Of a stretch of DNA of 64,000 nucleotides, positions 17,338 through 25,311 are shown piece after piece (position 1 is the stretch's first letter; every line of letters starts with the position of its first letter). Where the stretch lies: NCBI GenBank assembly GCA_003149935.1, contig QAMH01000009.1, positions 12,133 through 76,132 of the forward strand, in the 5' to 3' direction. The notes beneath the pieces are model-generated. The model saw only the letters and a list, made by a program, of their open reading frames with translations, made no database searches and had not been told where the DNA came from. Source of the stretch: Coriobacteriia bacterium (GTDB lineage: Bacteria; Actinomycetota; Coriobacteriia; Coriobacteriales; QAMH01). The position numbers and the translations under genes were made by a program.

Positions 17338-18408
17338 CTAGAAGATAACGAGCTCGTCGCGATTGATGAACTCGCGGGCCCCGTGCTTCCCGAGCAAACC
17401 CTCGAGCTCGTCGGCACCATAGCCAGCAAGACCACGCCCAATGATGCGTCCCTGCAAATCGACGACGTCGACCGGATCACCTGCCTCGAACGTGCCCTCA
17501 ACCGCGACGATGCCCACGGGCAACAGCGAGCCGCCGTGATTGAGCAGCGCATTGCAAGCGCCATCATCGCAGGTAACGCGGCCCTTCACCTTGCCACCGA
17601 GTGCAATCCACGACTTACGTGCCGCAAGACCGTTCGAGCTCTCGTCGAAGAAGGTCGTTCCGACCTGGCGCCCATGCACCGCATCGGTAATGGCTCCACG
17701 ACGATGCCCCTCGCAGATGACCATCGGAATGCCTGCTGCCATGAGCACGCGCGCGGCGGCAATCTTGGTGAGCATGCCGCCCGAACCGCTGCGGCTGCCA
17801 ACGCCACCGGCACCATTCTCGATCTCCTCGCTCATCTTGCTCACGGTGTTGAGCAGCTCGGCGTCCTCGTTCTTGCGCGGATCAGCCGTGTACAGGCCGT
17901 CGATGTCGCTGAGCAGCACCACGAGGTCGGCGTTGATGGATGTCGCGACCATGGCCGCGAGCGTGTCGTTGTCGCCAAAGCGAATCTCTTCGACGGCAAC
18001 GGTGTCGTTTTCGTTGATGATGGGCACCACGCCCAGCTCGAGCAGACGCTCGATCGTGTCGCGTGCGTGCAAGTACGATTCGCGCTGCCCGGTGGTCGCG
18101 CGCGTCATGAGGATCTGTCCCACCGTCACGCCAAAGCAGGCGAAGGTGTCGGTGTACTGGCGGATGAGGCCAACCTGGCCGATGGAAGCAGCGGCCTGCA
18201 AGGTGGGCATGTCATCGGGGCGTTCGCCGTGAATGCCGAGCACTTCGAGACCCAACGCGATAGATCCCGAAGACACGATGATGGGTTGGACGTCCTCGTC
18301 ATGTATGAGGTTGGCGCACTCGGAGGCAAGATGCCCCACGAAGACGGCATCAACCTTGCCATCCTTCACGAGAGTGGACGAACCGATCTTGATTACCACG
18401 CGCTTCAT
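17338..18408 (-). CDS. proB: Glutamate 5-kinase
   Basis: First step of proline synthesis: phosphorylates glutamate to gamma-glutamyl phosphate, the substrate of ProA (encoded at 53.9 kb). 356 aa: an amino-acid-kinase domain with VVIKIGSSTLV, IIVSSGSIALGLEVL, INENDTVAVEEIRFGDNDTLAAMVA and LLSDIDGLYTADPR, ending about residue 265, then a PUA domain (GSLLPVGIVAVEGTFEAGDPVDVVD...GRGLAGYGADEL). It follows obgE by 3 bases. In many actinobacteria proB is followed by proA; here the repeat array occupies that place. Confidence 0.96.
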   Translation of the reverse strand: MKRVVIKIGSSTLVKDGKVDAVFVGHLASECANLIHDEDVQPIIVSSGSIALGLEVLGIHGERPDDMPTLQAAASIGQVGLIRQYTDTFACFGVTVGQILMTRATTGQRESYLHARDTIERLLELGVVPIINENDTVAVEEIRFGDNDTLAAMVATSINADLVVLLSDIDGLYTADPRKNEDAELLNTVSKMSEEIENGAGGVGSRSGSGGMLTKIAAARVLMAAGIPMVICEGHRRGAITDAVHGRQVGTTFFDESSNGLAARKSWIALGGKVKGRVTCDDGACNALLNHGGSLLPVGIVAVEGTFEAGDPVDVVDLQGRIIGRGLAGYGADELEGLLGKHGAREFINRDELVIF

Positions 18409-18411
18409 CGC

Positions 18412-19821
18412 CTAGCCCTCTCGATCAATGATGTTATCGAACTCATCATCACCCCAGCCCGCAGGCTCGAACTCGAAGGCGATGTCCATGATGCGCACCT
18501 CGTCGCCGGCATGCGCCCCCGCTGCGGTAAGCGCGCGCTCGACACCAGCACGCTCCATGCGGCGCTGCAGGAAGGCGACGGCTTCGTCGTTGTCCCACTC
18601 GGTCTGGACGACCATGCGCTCGACGCCCTTGCCGTGCACACGCCATGCATGCGGCCCCTCTTCCTCGACCTCGATGGCGCGATCGCGCTCGAGGCGCTTG
18701 TGCTCCCAAATCTGGTCGTACTCGGGCATTGGGTCTTCGGCCGCTTGCTCACGCAAGCGATGGACCTCGGTCGCGGTTGCCGCGATGAGCGAGTCGATGC
18801 CCGTTTGCGTTACGGCGCTCACCGCGAAAAACGGGATGGGATTGGGAATGTCTATGCCGTCGTCGAGCAGGCGCTCGGAGAGCTCCTCGCTCTCGGCCTT
18901 CACGTGCGCGCGCAGGCGCTCGAGATTCTCCTCGGTCCCGGGCACGTCGACCTTGTTGCCCACGACGATGACGGGGCGGTCGGCGAGCTCGGGGGCGTAC
19001 AGAGCCAGCTCGCGTTTGATGATCTCGTAATCCTCGACCGGATCGCGTCCCTCGAGGCCGCCCGTCAAATCGACGACGTGCAAGATGAGGGCCGTGCGCT
19101 CGACATGACGCAGGAACTCGTGACCCAGGCCCTTGCCCTCGGCGGCACCTTCGATGAGACCGGGGACGTCTGCCACCGTGAAGCTCAGGTCCCCGTAGCG
19201 AACCATGCCCAGATTGGGCGTGAGCGTAGTGAACGGGTAATCGGCAATCTTGGGGCGTGCGGCCGACATGCAGGCGATGAGCGAGCTCTTGCCCACCGAT
19301 GGCATGCCCACAAGCGCGGCATCTGCCATGAGCTTCATCTCGAGCTCGATCCAGAACGGCTCGGTCGGCTCGCCCAGCTCGGAGAACGACGGGGCGCGCC
19401 TCGTGGGCGTGACGAAGTGCGTGTTGCCACGGCCACCACGGCCACCCTTGGCGACGATGACGCGCTCGCCGTTATGGGTGAGGTCGGCGATTTCCTCGCA
19501 TGGCTCCAAATCCTCATCGAGCAGACGCACGACCGTGCCCACGGGCACTTTGAGGATGAGGTCCTCGCCGTTTGCGCCGTGCATGCGCTTGCCCTGCCCA
19601 TGCGTGCCCTTCTGCGCCTTGAAATGGTGCTTGTAGCGATAGTCGATGAGCGTGGAAACCGTGGCATCCGCAACGATGATGATGTCGCCACCGCGGCCAC
19701 CATCGCCGCCGTCAGGACCACCCTTGGGAACATGGGCCTCGCGACGAAACGAGGTGCATCCGGCACCGCCGTTGCCAGATTTGACCTGTATGCGAACCTG
19801 ATCGGTGAAGGTTCCCGCCAT
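18412..19821 (-). CDS. obgE: GTPase ObgE/CgtA
   Basis: Ribosome-associated GTPase involved in large-subunit assembly and stress control. 469 aa: N-terminal glycine-rich Obg domain (QVKSGNGGAGCTSFRRE, GGPDGGDGGRGGD), G domain with GMPSVGKSSLIACMS, DVPGLIEGAAEGKGLG and GNKVDVPG, and a C-terminal OCT domain ending in acidic residues. The ATG at 19821 with AAGGGG upstream is chosen because the family starts with this segment; the frame extends further but overlaps the ligase gene. It is followed directly by proB. Confidence 0.97.
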   Translation of the reverse strand: MAGTFTDQVRIQVKSGNGGAGCTSFRREAHVPKGGPDGGDGGRGGDIIIVADATVSTLIDYRYKHHFKAQKGTHGQGKRMHGANGEDLILKVPVGTVVRLLDEDLEPCEEIADLTHNGERVIVAKGGRGGRGNTHFVTPTRRAPSFSELGEPTEPFWIELEMKLMADAALVGMPSVGKSSLIACMSAARPKIADYPFTTLTPNLGMVRYGDLSFTVADVPGLIEGAAEGKGLGHEFLRHVERTALILHVVDLTGGLEGRDPVEDYEIIKRELALYAPELADRPVIVVGNKVDVPGTEENLERLRAHVKAESEELSERLLDDGIDIPNPIPFFAVSAVTQTGIDSLIAATATEVHRLREQAAEDPMPEYDQIWEHKRLERDRAIEVEEEGPHAWRVHGKGVERMVVQTEWDNDEAVAFLQRRMERAGVERALTAAGAHAGDEVRIMDIAFEFEPAGWGDDEFDNIIDREG

Positions 19822-19822
19822 G

Positions 19823-21058
19823 TTAGATCCCCTTGAAGTCCATGAGCGGTTCGAGATAATCCGCTTCGACGCCCAGGCCATCGGGTGCAATCTGGAAGAG
19901 CAGCCCAATCCAGCTCTCGAGCGTACGGCCATAGATCACGGCATCGAGCTCATCGGTAATCACAGCATCGATGGCATCCTCGACACTTTGCTCGGTATAG
20001 GGCCAAATGCCATCCTCGCCCACTCCGAGCGCGCGTTCAATGATGTCGAGATTGGTCTCGCCATAGAAAATGCCCTTGATGAGCGCGGCATATCCGAGCG
20101 CAACGTCAAAAGGCACCGAGTCGCCCTGACGAATCTCGACGTAGCGCTTGAGGCGCACGTCTGGCCACACCATGCTGAACAGGTGCTCGATATCGGCCTT
20201 GTCCATAGGCGCATCCGCATAGGCTTCGGCCGCGGTCATCGTTCCCGTGGAATGCACGTCAGGGCGCGTGATGAAGATAGGCGGAACGGAGAGCAGCCAA
20301 TCCGCGTAGGCGGCAAAGCCGAATCCCTCGTCGAAGAGGCCCGGAATGGCACCGCAACGAGCAGGATCGACCTCACGCCACACCTTCATGCGACGAAGCG
20401 GCGTAGAGTTGGGCTCGCCTTCGAAGACAGGAACGTTATCGAGCAGATATGAGAAGACGGGACCAAGCAAAGTGGCGATGCGCAGCTTGCGCACGGCGTC
20501 GGCCTCGTTCGCGAAATCAATGGAAACCTGCATGGAGGTGGTCGCGCGCATCATGCGCTCGGCGTGCATGCCAGGTAGCTTCGAGAAGTACTCGTCCATG
20601 AAGTGATAGCGCGGCTTGGGGATGATGGGGAGATCTGCCGCATGATTCTTGGGGTCGTAGCCCAGTGGGACGAGCGTGTAGTCGAAGGGCTTGAGGATCT
20701 GCTTCATGCGCAAGGCGAAGTTGTCGTACTCGTGCTCGACATCTGCTAGCGAGAGCATAGGCGATATGGAGACCTCAAGCTGCGCCGCAGGCTCAATGGT
20801 CACGTTGGAATCGAGGCGGAACAGCGACAGGATGTCGCCCTCCTCGTTGCGCACGACCTCGGAATAGTACGGACTTAGCTGCTCGAGAATGTCGCGCACG
20901 CCCAGACGGCCGTGCTTCTCGATGTAGGGTACACGATCGCCGTCCTCGTCGAGCACGAACTGCTCGATCTCGACGCCGATGTAGCCCATGTCACCGCCCT
21001 TGCACCCCGATTCGAGGTACTCGATGATTAACTCGCGATTGTCGAATTGGTCGCTCAT
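19823..21058 (-). CDS. Glutamate-cysteine ligase family protein (GCS2 type)
   Basis: 411 aa. Near the N-terminus MGYIGVEIEQFVLDEDGDRVPY carries the Glu-rich metal/substrate site of the GCS2 superfamily; then SNVTIEPAAQLEVSISP, ERMMRATTSMQVSIDF and LRRMKVWREVDPARCGAIPG match the order of plant/alpha-proteobacterial-type glutamate-cysteine ligases and YbdK-like carboxylate-amine ligases. Likely reaction: ATP-dependent joining of glutamate to cysteine or another amine, giving a low-molecular-weight thiol precursor. No glutathione synthetase is beside it. Start ATG at 21058. It ends one base before the obgE start, so the two are probably cotranscribed. Confidence 0.8.
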   Translation of the reverse strand: MSDQFDNRELIIEYLESGCKGGDMGYIGVEIEQFVLDEDGDRVPYIEKHGRLGVRDILEQLSPYYSEVVRNEEGDILSLFRLDSNVTIEPAAQLEVSISPMLSLADVEHEYDNFALRMKQILKPFDYTLVPLGYDPKNHAADLPIIPKPRYHFMDEYFSKLPGMHAERMMRATTSMQVSIDFANEADAVRKLRIATLLGPVFSYLLDNVPVFEGEPNSTPLRRMKVWREVDPARCGAIPGLFDEGFGFAAYADWLLSVPPIFITRPDVHSTGTMTAAEAYADAPMDKADIEHLFSMVWPDVRLKRYVEIRQGDSVPFDVALGYAALIKGIFYGETNLDIIERALGVGEDGIWPYTEQSVEDAIDAVITDELDAVIYGRTLESWIGLLFQIAPDGLGVEADYLEPLMDFKGI

Positions 21059-21107
21059 GACAGCCTCATTCGTTGACGTTGTAGTTAACCCGATATGGTA
21101 CCGCAAC

Positions 21108-22034
21108 TCACTCACCCAGATACCTCGCAACGAGCGGATTGCTCTTGATGACGGCACGCAGGTTGTCGATGTAAGACGCGAGCAGACCGTCGAGCACACG
21201 ATCCCTATGGATGAGATATCCCACAGTCATGGTGATATCAGTATCAAGCGGAATGGAGACGATGCCGTCCTGCATCTCGGGCGTGAGTATGCCCGTCGAA
21301 AGCGTGTAGCCATCGAAGTCAGTGAGCAGACTCGTGAGCGTCGCGCGATCGGAAATGCGAATCTTGCGCTTGTGCGGCACCTCGGAGAGCGGTTCTTCCG
21401 AGAAGAAGAACGAGTTGGCGACGCCCTGCTCGAACGAATAGCGCGGGTAATCTTCCAGCTCATCGAGCGTAAGCATCTCACGATGCGCCAGTGGATGGTG
21501 CTCGCCCACAAAAACGTTGACGGGTGCCTCGAAGAGCGGCGTGAACACGAGCTGGGCATCTTCGAAGGCGCTGCGCAGCACGCGCGCATTGTGCCGGTCA
21601 ATGTAGAGAATACCGATGTCAGAGCGATGCGTGCGCACGTCATCGATAATCTCGCCAGTCGCCGCCTCGCGCATGATGAAGTCGTATTCCTCGTCATCGC
21701 AGCTATCCACCGTGTCGATGAACGCGCGGACGCAAAACGCGTAATGCTGTGTCGAGACCGAGAAACGCGCCTCGTGGCTTTTGCTCGCGTAATGCTCCTC
21801 GAGCATGTTTGCCTGCTCGACGATTTGTCGCGCGTAGGCAAGCAGTTCGTTTCCCTCGTTGGTGAGTGCCACACCACGATTGGTACGCGTGAATATCTCG
21901 ATGCCAAACTCGCGCTCGAGTTCCTTGACGGCAATCGAAAGATTCGATTGAGATGCGTACATGTGCTTGGCCGCTGCGCTCATGGATCCGGTCTCGGCAA
22001 TTGCGATGAGATAACGAAGCTGTTGGAGGGTCAT
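21108..22034 (-). CDS. LysR-family transcriptional regulator
   Basis: 308 aa. N-terminal winged helix-turn-helix MTLQQLRYLIAIAETGSMSA ... SQSNLSIAVKELEREFGIEIFTRTNRGVALT, then a ligand-binding domain. Start: ATG at 22034 with AAGGAAACC before it; an upstream TTG at 22046 is less likely. It is divergent from the CoA-ligase gene at 22195, the usual arrangement in which a LysR protein controls the neighbouring gene. Its ligand-binding domain resembles the stand-alone protein at 23557-24210 (both share ...LTLDxLEDYPx-Y-FEQ and DxDxTxxxGYxI), so the regulator and that protein may sense the same molecule. Confidence 0.93.
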   Translation of the reverse strand: MTLQQLRYLIAIAETGSMSAAAKHMYASQSNLSIAVKELEREFGIEIFTRTNRGVALTNEGNELLAYARQIVEQANMLEEHYASKSHEARFSVSTQHYAFCVRAFIDTVDSCDDEEYDFIMREAATGEIIDDVRTHRSDIGILYIDRHNARVLRSAFEDAQLVFTPLFEAPVNVFVGEHHPLAHREMLTLDELEDYPRYSFEQGVANSFFFSEEPLSEVPHKRKIRISDRATLTSLLTDFDGYTLSTGILTPEMQDGIVSIPLDTDITMTVGYLIHRDRVLDGLLASYIDNLRAVIKSNPLVARYLGE

Positions 22035-22194
22035 GGTTTCCTTCAATCGTATATATTGCTTGTCAATCTATTTTATCAATAGCAAGGTATCGAAACTACG
22101 CATGGGCAAAACTCTATGCAACGAAGTCGAAGAGTGGTGAAATAGCGGACGTCTATCCGAGAGCAAGATCGATACCACACGAAAGGAGCTCGGC

Positions 22195-23538
22195 ATGGCA
22201 AAGAAGAACGTTCCATATGACCAGGAGTACTACGACAAAGAGATCGAGACCATGCCGCGCGAGCAGCTTGAGGAGTTGCAGCTTGGCTATCTCAAAGACG
22301 AGCTGAAATTCGCCTACGACAACTGCCCCTATTACAAGCGCGCCTGGGACGAGGCCGGCGTCTCGCCCGAGATCGAGACCCTCGCCGACCTGCAGAAGTT
22401 CCCCTTCATCAACAAGCAGACGGAGCGTGACACGCAAGGTGTCGGCAGTTTCTTCGGCGAGCTGTGCGGTGTGCCCGAAGACGACGTCGTCTACATGGCC
22501 ACTTCCTCGGGTTCGACCGGCGTGCCCACGATGAGCCCCTTTACCCAAGGTGATTTCGAGGACTTCATGAAAGCCGAAAGCCGCTTGTTCTGGCAGGCAG
22601 GCATGCGTCCCAACGATCGCTACCTGCACGGCATGAACTTCGCGCTCTACGTCGGCGGCCCTTGCGTCATCGGCGCCCAGGAGCTCGGCGCGCTCGGCAT
22701 CTGGGTCGGCGCTGTTCCAAGCGATCGCCTGCTGTGGGCGATGAAGCAGTATCAGCCCACGTTCTTCTGGTCGTCGCCCTCTTATGCCTGGCAGCTCGGC
22801 CAGAAGGCCATCGAGAAGGGTTATGACCCCAAGACGGACTTCGCTTCGCTCAAGCACATCATCATATCCGGCGAGCCCGGCGGCTCCATCGAGTCAACGC
22901 GCAAAGCCATCGAGGAGATCTGGGACGCGAGCGTCTACGACTTCTTCGGCCTCTCCGACATCTACGGCGCCTGCGCCGCCATGTGCGACGCCAAGGACGG
23001 CCTGCACATCATCGAGGACCAGATTCTCGTCGAGGTCGTCGACCCCGTCACGGGCGAGGTCCTGCCCGATGGCGAACGCGGCGAAATCGTCTACACCACG
23101 CTTAAGAAGCGCGCCCGTCCGATGATCCGCTTCCGCAGCGGCGACATCGGTCACGTCAACCGCGAGACCTGCGAGTGCGGCCGCACCATGACCCGCATCT
23201 ACATCCAGGGTCGCAAGGATGAAATGTTCATCGTGAGCGCCGTCAACGTGTTCCCGAGCGATATCGAATACATCGTCCGCAACGAAAAGGGGCTGTCGGG
23301 CGAGTACCTCATCCGCGTGTACGACGAGAACTACACGACGCGTTACGAAGTCTCCGTCGAGCGTGCGTTTGGCTCCGACGAGGCGTACGATGAGATTGCC
23401 AAGCGCGTCGAAAACGAACTCAAGACCCATACAGGCGTACGTCCGGCCAAGGTTCTCGTGTTCGACACCGACAAGTTGGGCACCTCAAGTGAGCACAAGG
23501 CCAAGCGCTTCATCGACGAGCGCCACCAGAACGCGTAG
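22195..23538 (+). CDS. paaK-like: Phenylacetate-CoA ligase family protein
   Basis: AMP-forming acyl-CoA synthetase of 447 aa. The ATP-binding P-loop is MATSSGSTGVPTMSPFTQ near residue 101; FFGLSDIYGA and MIRFRSGDIG supply the adenylate pocket; GRKDEMFIVSAVNVFPSDIE starts the mobile C-terminal domain with the usual PaaK order. A cysteine pair (TCECGRTM) is present as in the family. It likely activates an aromatic or similar carboxylic acid; no other phenylacetate catabolic genes are nearby, so the real substrate is open. The start is preceded by GAAAGGAG. Cotranscribed with the LysR-like ligand-binding protein 18 bases downstream. Confidence 0.92.
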   Translation: MAKKNVPYDQEYYDKEIETMPREQLEELQLGYLKDELKFAYDNCPYYKRAWDEAGVSPEIETLADLQKFPFINKQTERDTQGVGSFFGELCGVPEDDVVYMATSSGSTGVPTMSPFTQGDFEDFMKAESRLFWQAGMRPNDRYLHGMNFALYVGGPCVIGAQELGALGIWVGAVPSDRLLWAMKQYQPTFFWSSPSYAWQLGQKAIEKGYDPKTDFASLKHIIISGEPGGSIESTRKAIEEIWDASVYDFFGLSDIYGACAAMCDAKDGLHIIEDQILVEVVDPVTGEVLPDGERGEIVYTTLKKRARPMIRFRSGDIGHVNRETCECGRTMTRIYIQGRKDEMFIVSAVNVFPSDIEYIVRNEKGLSGEYLIRVYDENYTTRYEVSVERAFGSDEAYDEIAKRVENELKTHTGVRPAKVLVFDTDKLGTSSEHKAKRFIDERHQNA

Positions 23539-23556
23539 GAAGGCAGGGGATCAACT

Positions 23557-24210
23557 ATGACCAAGAAATTCGCAATCTCCGGACAGCACTATCTGTTCGA
23601 TGTTCAATCCTTCGCGGCGCTCGTCCTCGCACTTGGCGGCGATGATTACGAGTACGCGCTGCGTGACCGCACGACCAAGCGTGTCATCGAAGACGTCGCG
23701 AATGGCGAGAGCGAGATCGGTGTGCTCGTTGAGACCACACGCTCGGCGGCCGGCCTCGAGGAGGCCTTCGCGGAGGCAGGCGTGGAGTTCGTCGAGCTCA
23801 TCGAATCGACGCCGCGCGTCGCCCTGCCCAAGAGCCATCCGTTCGTGAACGCCGAATCGCTCACGCTCGATCAGCTCGAGGACTATCCGTACATCTACTT
23901 CGAGCAGGAGGAGGACGCCCCGGTGTGCTTTGCCGAGGAGGCCCTTGCCGACGAAGCGCGGCATAAGAGCATCGCCTGCACGGACCGCGCCTCGCTCTCC
24001 GAGCTCATCGTCGCGCTCAATGGCTATACGGTGACGAGCGGCATTCTCGTCGGCATCTCGGATGGCGCCTCTCTCGCCACGGTACGTCTCGACACGGACG
24101 TGACGCTGCATCTGGGCTACATCATCAAGAAGGGCGTGAAGCTCTCCGACACGGCCAAGAAGTTCATCGAGAAGCTCGAGGGCAATCTCAAGAAGTACGC
24201 GAAGTTCTAA
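23557..24210 (+). CDS. LysR-type ligand-binding domain without DNA-binding domain
   Basis: 217 aa starting directly with KFAISGQHYLFDVQSFAALV, the point where the ligand-binding part of LysR proteins begins; there is no helix-turn-helix. It aligns by eye with residues ~90-300 of the divergent regulator at 21108: SVSTQHYAFCVRAFID versus AISGQHYLFDVQSFAA, ...SEIGVL versus SDIGIL, LTLDQLEDYPYIYFEQ versus LTLDELEDYPRYSFEQ. Ribosome site GGCAGGGG lies before the ATG. Inferred: an accessory sensor, ligand sink or partner that dimerises with the full regulator. It could also be a truncated duplicate, but the frame is intact and expressed in an operon with the CoA ligase, followed by its own terminator. 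Confidence 0.88.
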   Translation: MTKKFAISGQHYLFDVQSFAALVLALGGDDYEYALRDRTTKRVIEDVANGESEIGVLVETTRSAAGLEEAFAEAGVEFVELIESTPRVALPKSHPFVNAESLTLDQLEDYPYIYFEQEEDAPVCFAEEALADEARHKSIACTDRASLSELIVALNGYTVTSGILVGISDGASLATVRLDTDVTLHLGYIIKKGVKLSDTAKKFIEKLEGNLKKYAKF

Positions 24211-24241
24211 AGACGCAGCTCACTGACTCGGCAGTTGCGCA

Positions 24242-24272
24242 GGGGCGGCACATAAGGGCCGCCCCTTTTTTT
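24242..24272 (+). terminator. Rho-independent terminator of the CoA-ligase operon
   Basis: GGGGCGGC pairs with GCCGCCCC over an 8-base loop, followed by TTTTTTT; 32 bases after the last stop codon. Confidence 0.92.
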
Positions 24273-24279
24273 GATGCTC

Positions 24280-24440
24280 TGTCATCTCGACTGGAGCGGC
24301 CGCCAGGCCGCGGAACGGAGAGATCTCTCGGGAGATTTCTCGACTCCGCGACCTTCGGTCGCTCCGCTCGAAATGACAAGAGGGGATGTCTTCGCTCACT
24401 CGAAATGACAAGGCAGCTTCGCTTCGCTCGAAATGACAGG
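24280..24440. repeat. Dispersed CGAAATGACA inverted-repeat element
   Basis: Left arm TGTCATCTCGACTGGAGCGG and right arm ending GCTCCGCTCGAAATGACA are imperfect inverted copies, with GGAGAGATCTC / GAGATTTCTC at the centre, followed by two further partial right arms (CTCGAAATGACAAG). It sits in the 3' gap between the ligase operon terminator and the FKBP gene stop. Confidence 0.85.
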
Positions 24441-24447
24441 GGGAAGA

Positions 24448-24891
24448 TCAATCGTCGCTTATCCCGAGCAGCTCGATTTCGTACTCGAGCGTCTTGCCGG
24501 CAAAGGGATGGTTGAAGTCGACTTGGATGAAGTCCTCTGTCGCCTTCGTGCAGATGGCCGGAATCCTGCGCTGGGAAACCGGATTGACCCAACTGCCCAC
24601 GAAACCTTCGTAGATGTCGTCACCATTGGGAAAATCACGTCGCAGAAAACGCTGCACGCCAGCCGGATCATGCTCTCCGTAGGCTTTCTCGGGCTCGATT
24701 ACGACGGTGCGCACCTCGCCGATCTCCATGTCATAGAGTGCCTCGTCGATGCCGCGTATGACCTCACCCACACCCATGCGGATGGTCGTGGGCTCATCCC
24801 AGCAGACATCCTCGGGAGGTTGCCCCTGTACACCACCTCGATAACGCACGTGCGCCGTCTTCCCTGACCGCTCGATATTAGGAAGCGTCAT
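24448..24891 (-). CDS. FKBP-type peptidyl-prolyl isomerase (SlyD-like)
   Basis: 147 aa. Begins TLPNIERSGKTAHVRYRGGV, then TIRMGVGEVIRGIDEALYDM and IGEVRTVVIEPEKAYGEHDP, the FKBP core with the SlyD-type YGEHDP turn, then an insert-in-flap region and FNHPFAGKTLEYEIELLGI at the end. Catalyses proline cis-trans isomerisation and probably chaperones folding; SlyD proteins also help hydrogenase nickel insertion, but this copy lacks a histidine-rich tail, so that role is not supported. The ATG at 24891 is preceded by GGAGGTCTTT. It follows the molybdopterin operon, separated by a hairpin. Confidence 0.92.
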   Translation of the reverse strand: MTLPNIERSGKTAHVRYRGGVQGQPPEDVCWDEPTTIRMGVGEVIRGIDEALYDMEIGEVRTVVIEPEKAYGEHDPAGVQRFLRRDFPNGDDIYEGFVGSWVNPVSQRRIPAICTKATEDFIQVDFNHPFAGKTLEYEIELLGISDD

Positions 24892-24907
24892 AAAGACCTC
24901 CTTGCAG

Positions 24908-24940
24908 AGACGGAGTGCCCCTTTCAATGACACTCCGTCT
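24908..24940. terminator. Hairpin between the molybdopterin operon and the FKBP gene
   Basis: AGACGGAGTG pairs with CACTCCGTCT across a 13-base loop. On the minus strand it follows the ferredoxin-subunit stop by a few bases but has no T-run, so it may be a weak terminator or a processing site. Confidence 0.5.
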
Positions 24941-24946
24941 TCGTTT

Positions 24947-25309
24947 CTATTCCCTCAGCTTTTCGTATGGTTTGTAGACCGGCGTGAAAATGACCTGACG
25001 TCGCTGTCCGTCCATCTTCTGCGCAAGCTCGGTGACTGGCCCGTAATACATCACGTTGGCCAGACAGTGATGCACGCAAATGGGCTCTCGGCCGCGGCTC
25101 GTGCGATCGATGCACAAGTCGCACAGATCCGTCGGCACCGGAATCTTGTTCCAGTTGTAGTGACCGGGCTCAATCTCCCATGGGCCATCATCAAGCACGC
25201 GGATGCCCCATTTGCCCACGGGGTAATCGTGCTCTTCCTTGCATGACACCTCGCATGATTGGCAACCCGTGCACAGTTCGTAATCGATAAGCAGTCCCGT
25301 TGCTTCCAT
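24947..25309 (-). CDS. 4Fe-4S ferredoxin-type electron-transfer subunit of the molybdopterin enzyme
   Basis: 120 aa with LCTGCQSCEVSCKEEHDYP near residue 12 (CxxCxxCxxxC) and later DLCDLCIDRTSRGREPICVHHC, giving two cluster-binding regions related to DmsB/NrfC-type subunits but shorter than the usual four-cluster proteins. No signal peptide or membrane segment. It starts 2 bases after the stop of the large molybdopterin subunit, so the two are translated together and probably form a heterodimer, with this protein passing electrons to the catalytic subunit in the cytoplasm or together with it across the membrane. Confidence 0.9.
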   Translation of the reverse strand: MEATGLLIDYELCTGCQSCEVSCKEEHDYPVGKWGIRVLDDGPWEIEPGHYNWNKIPVPTDLCDLCIDRTSRGREPICVHHCLANVMYYGPVTELAQKMDGQRRQVIFTPVYKPYEKLRE

Positions 25310-25311
25310 GG

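Noticed and set aside
17383..19836. Very long plus-strand open frame over proB and obgE
   Set aside because: It is the complement of two clear genes; open antisense frames are common at this G+C, and the translation has no domain.
24448..24891. Nickel-delivering SlyD for the hydrogenase
   Set aside because: The metal-binding His/Cys-rich tail is absent and the gene is 18 kb from the hydrogenase.
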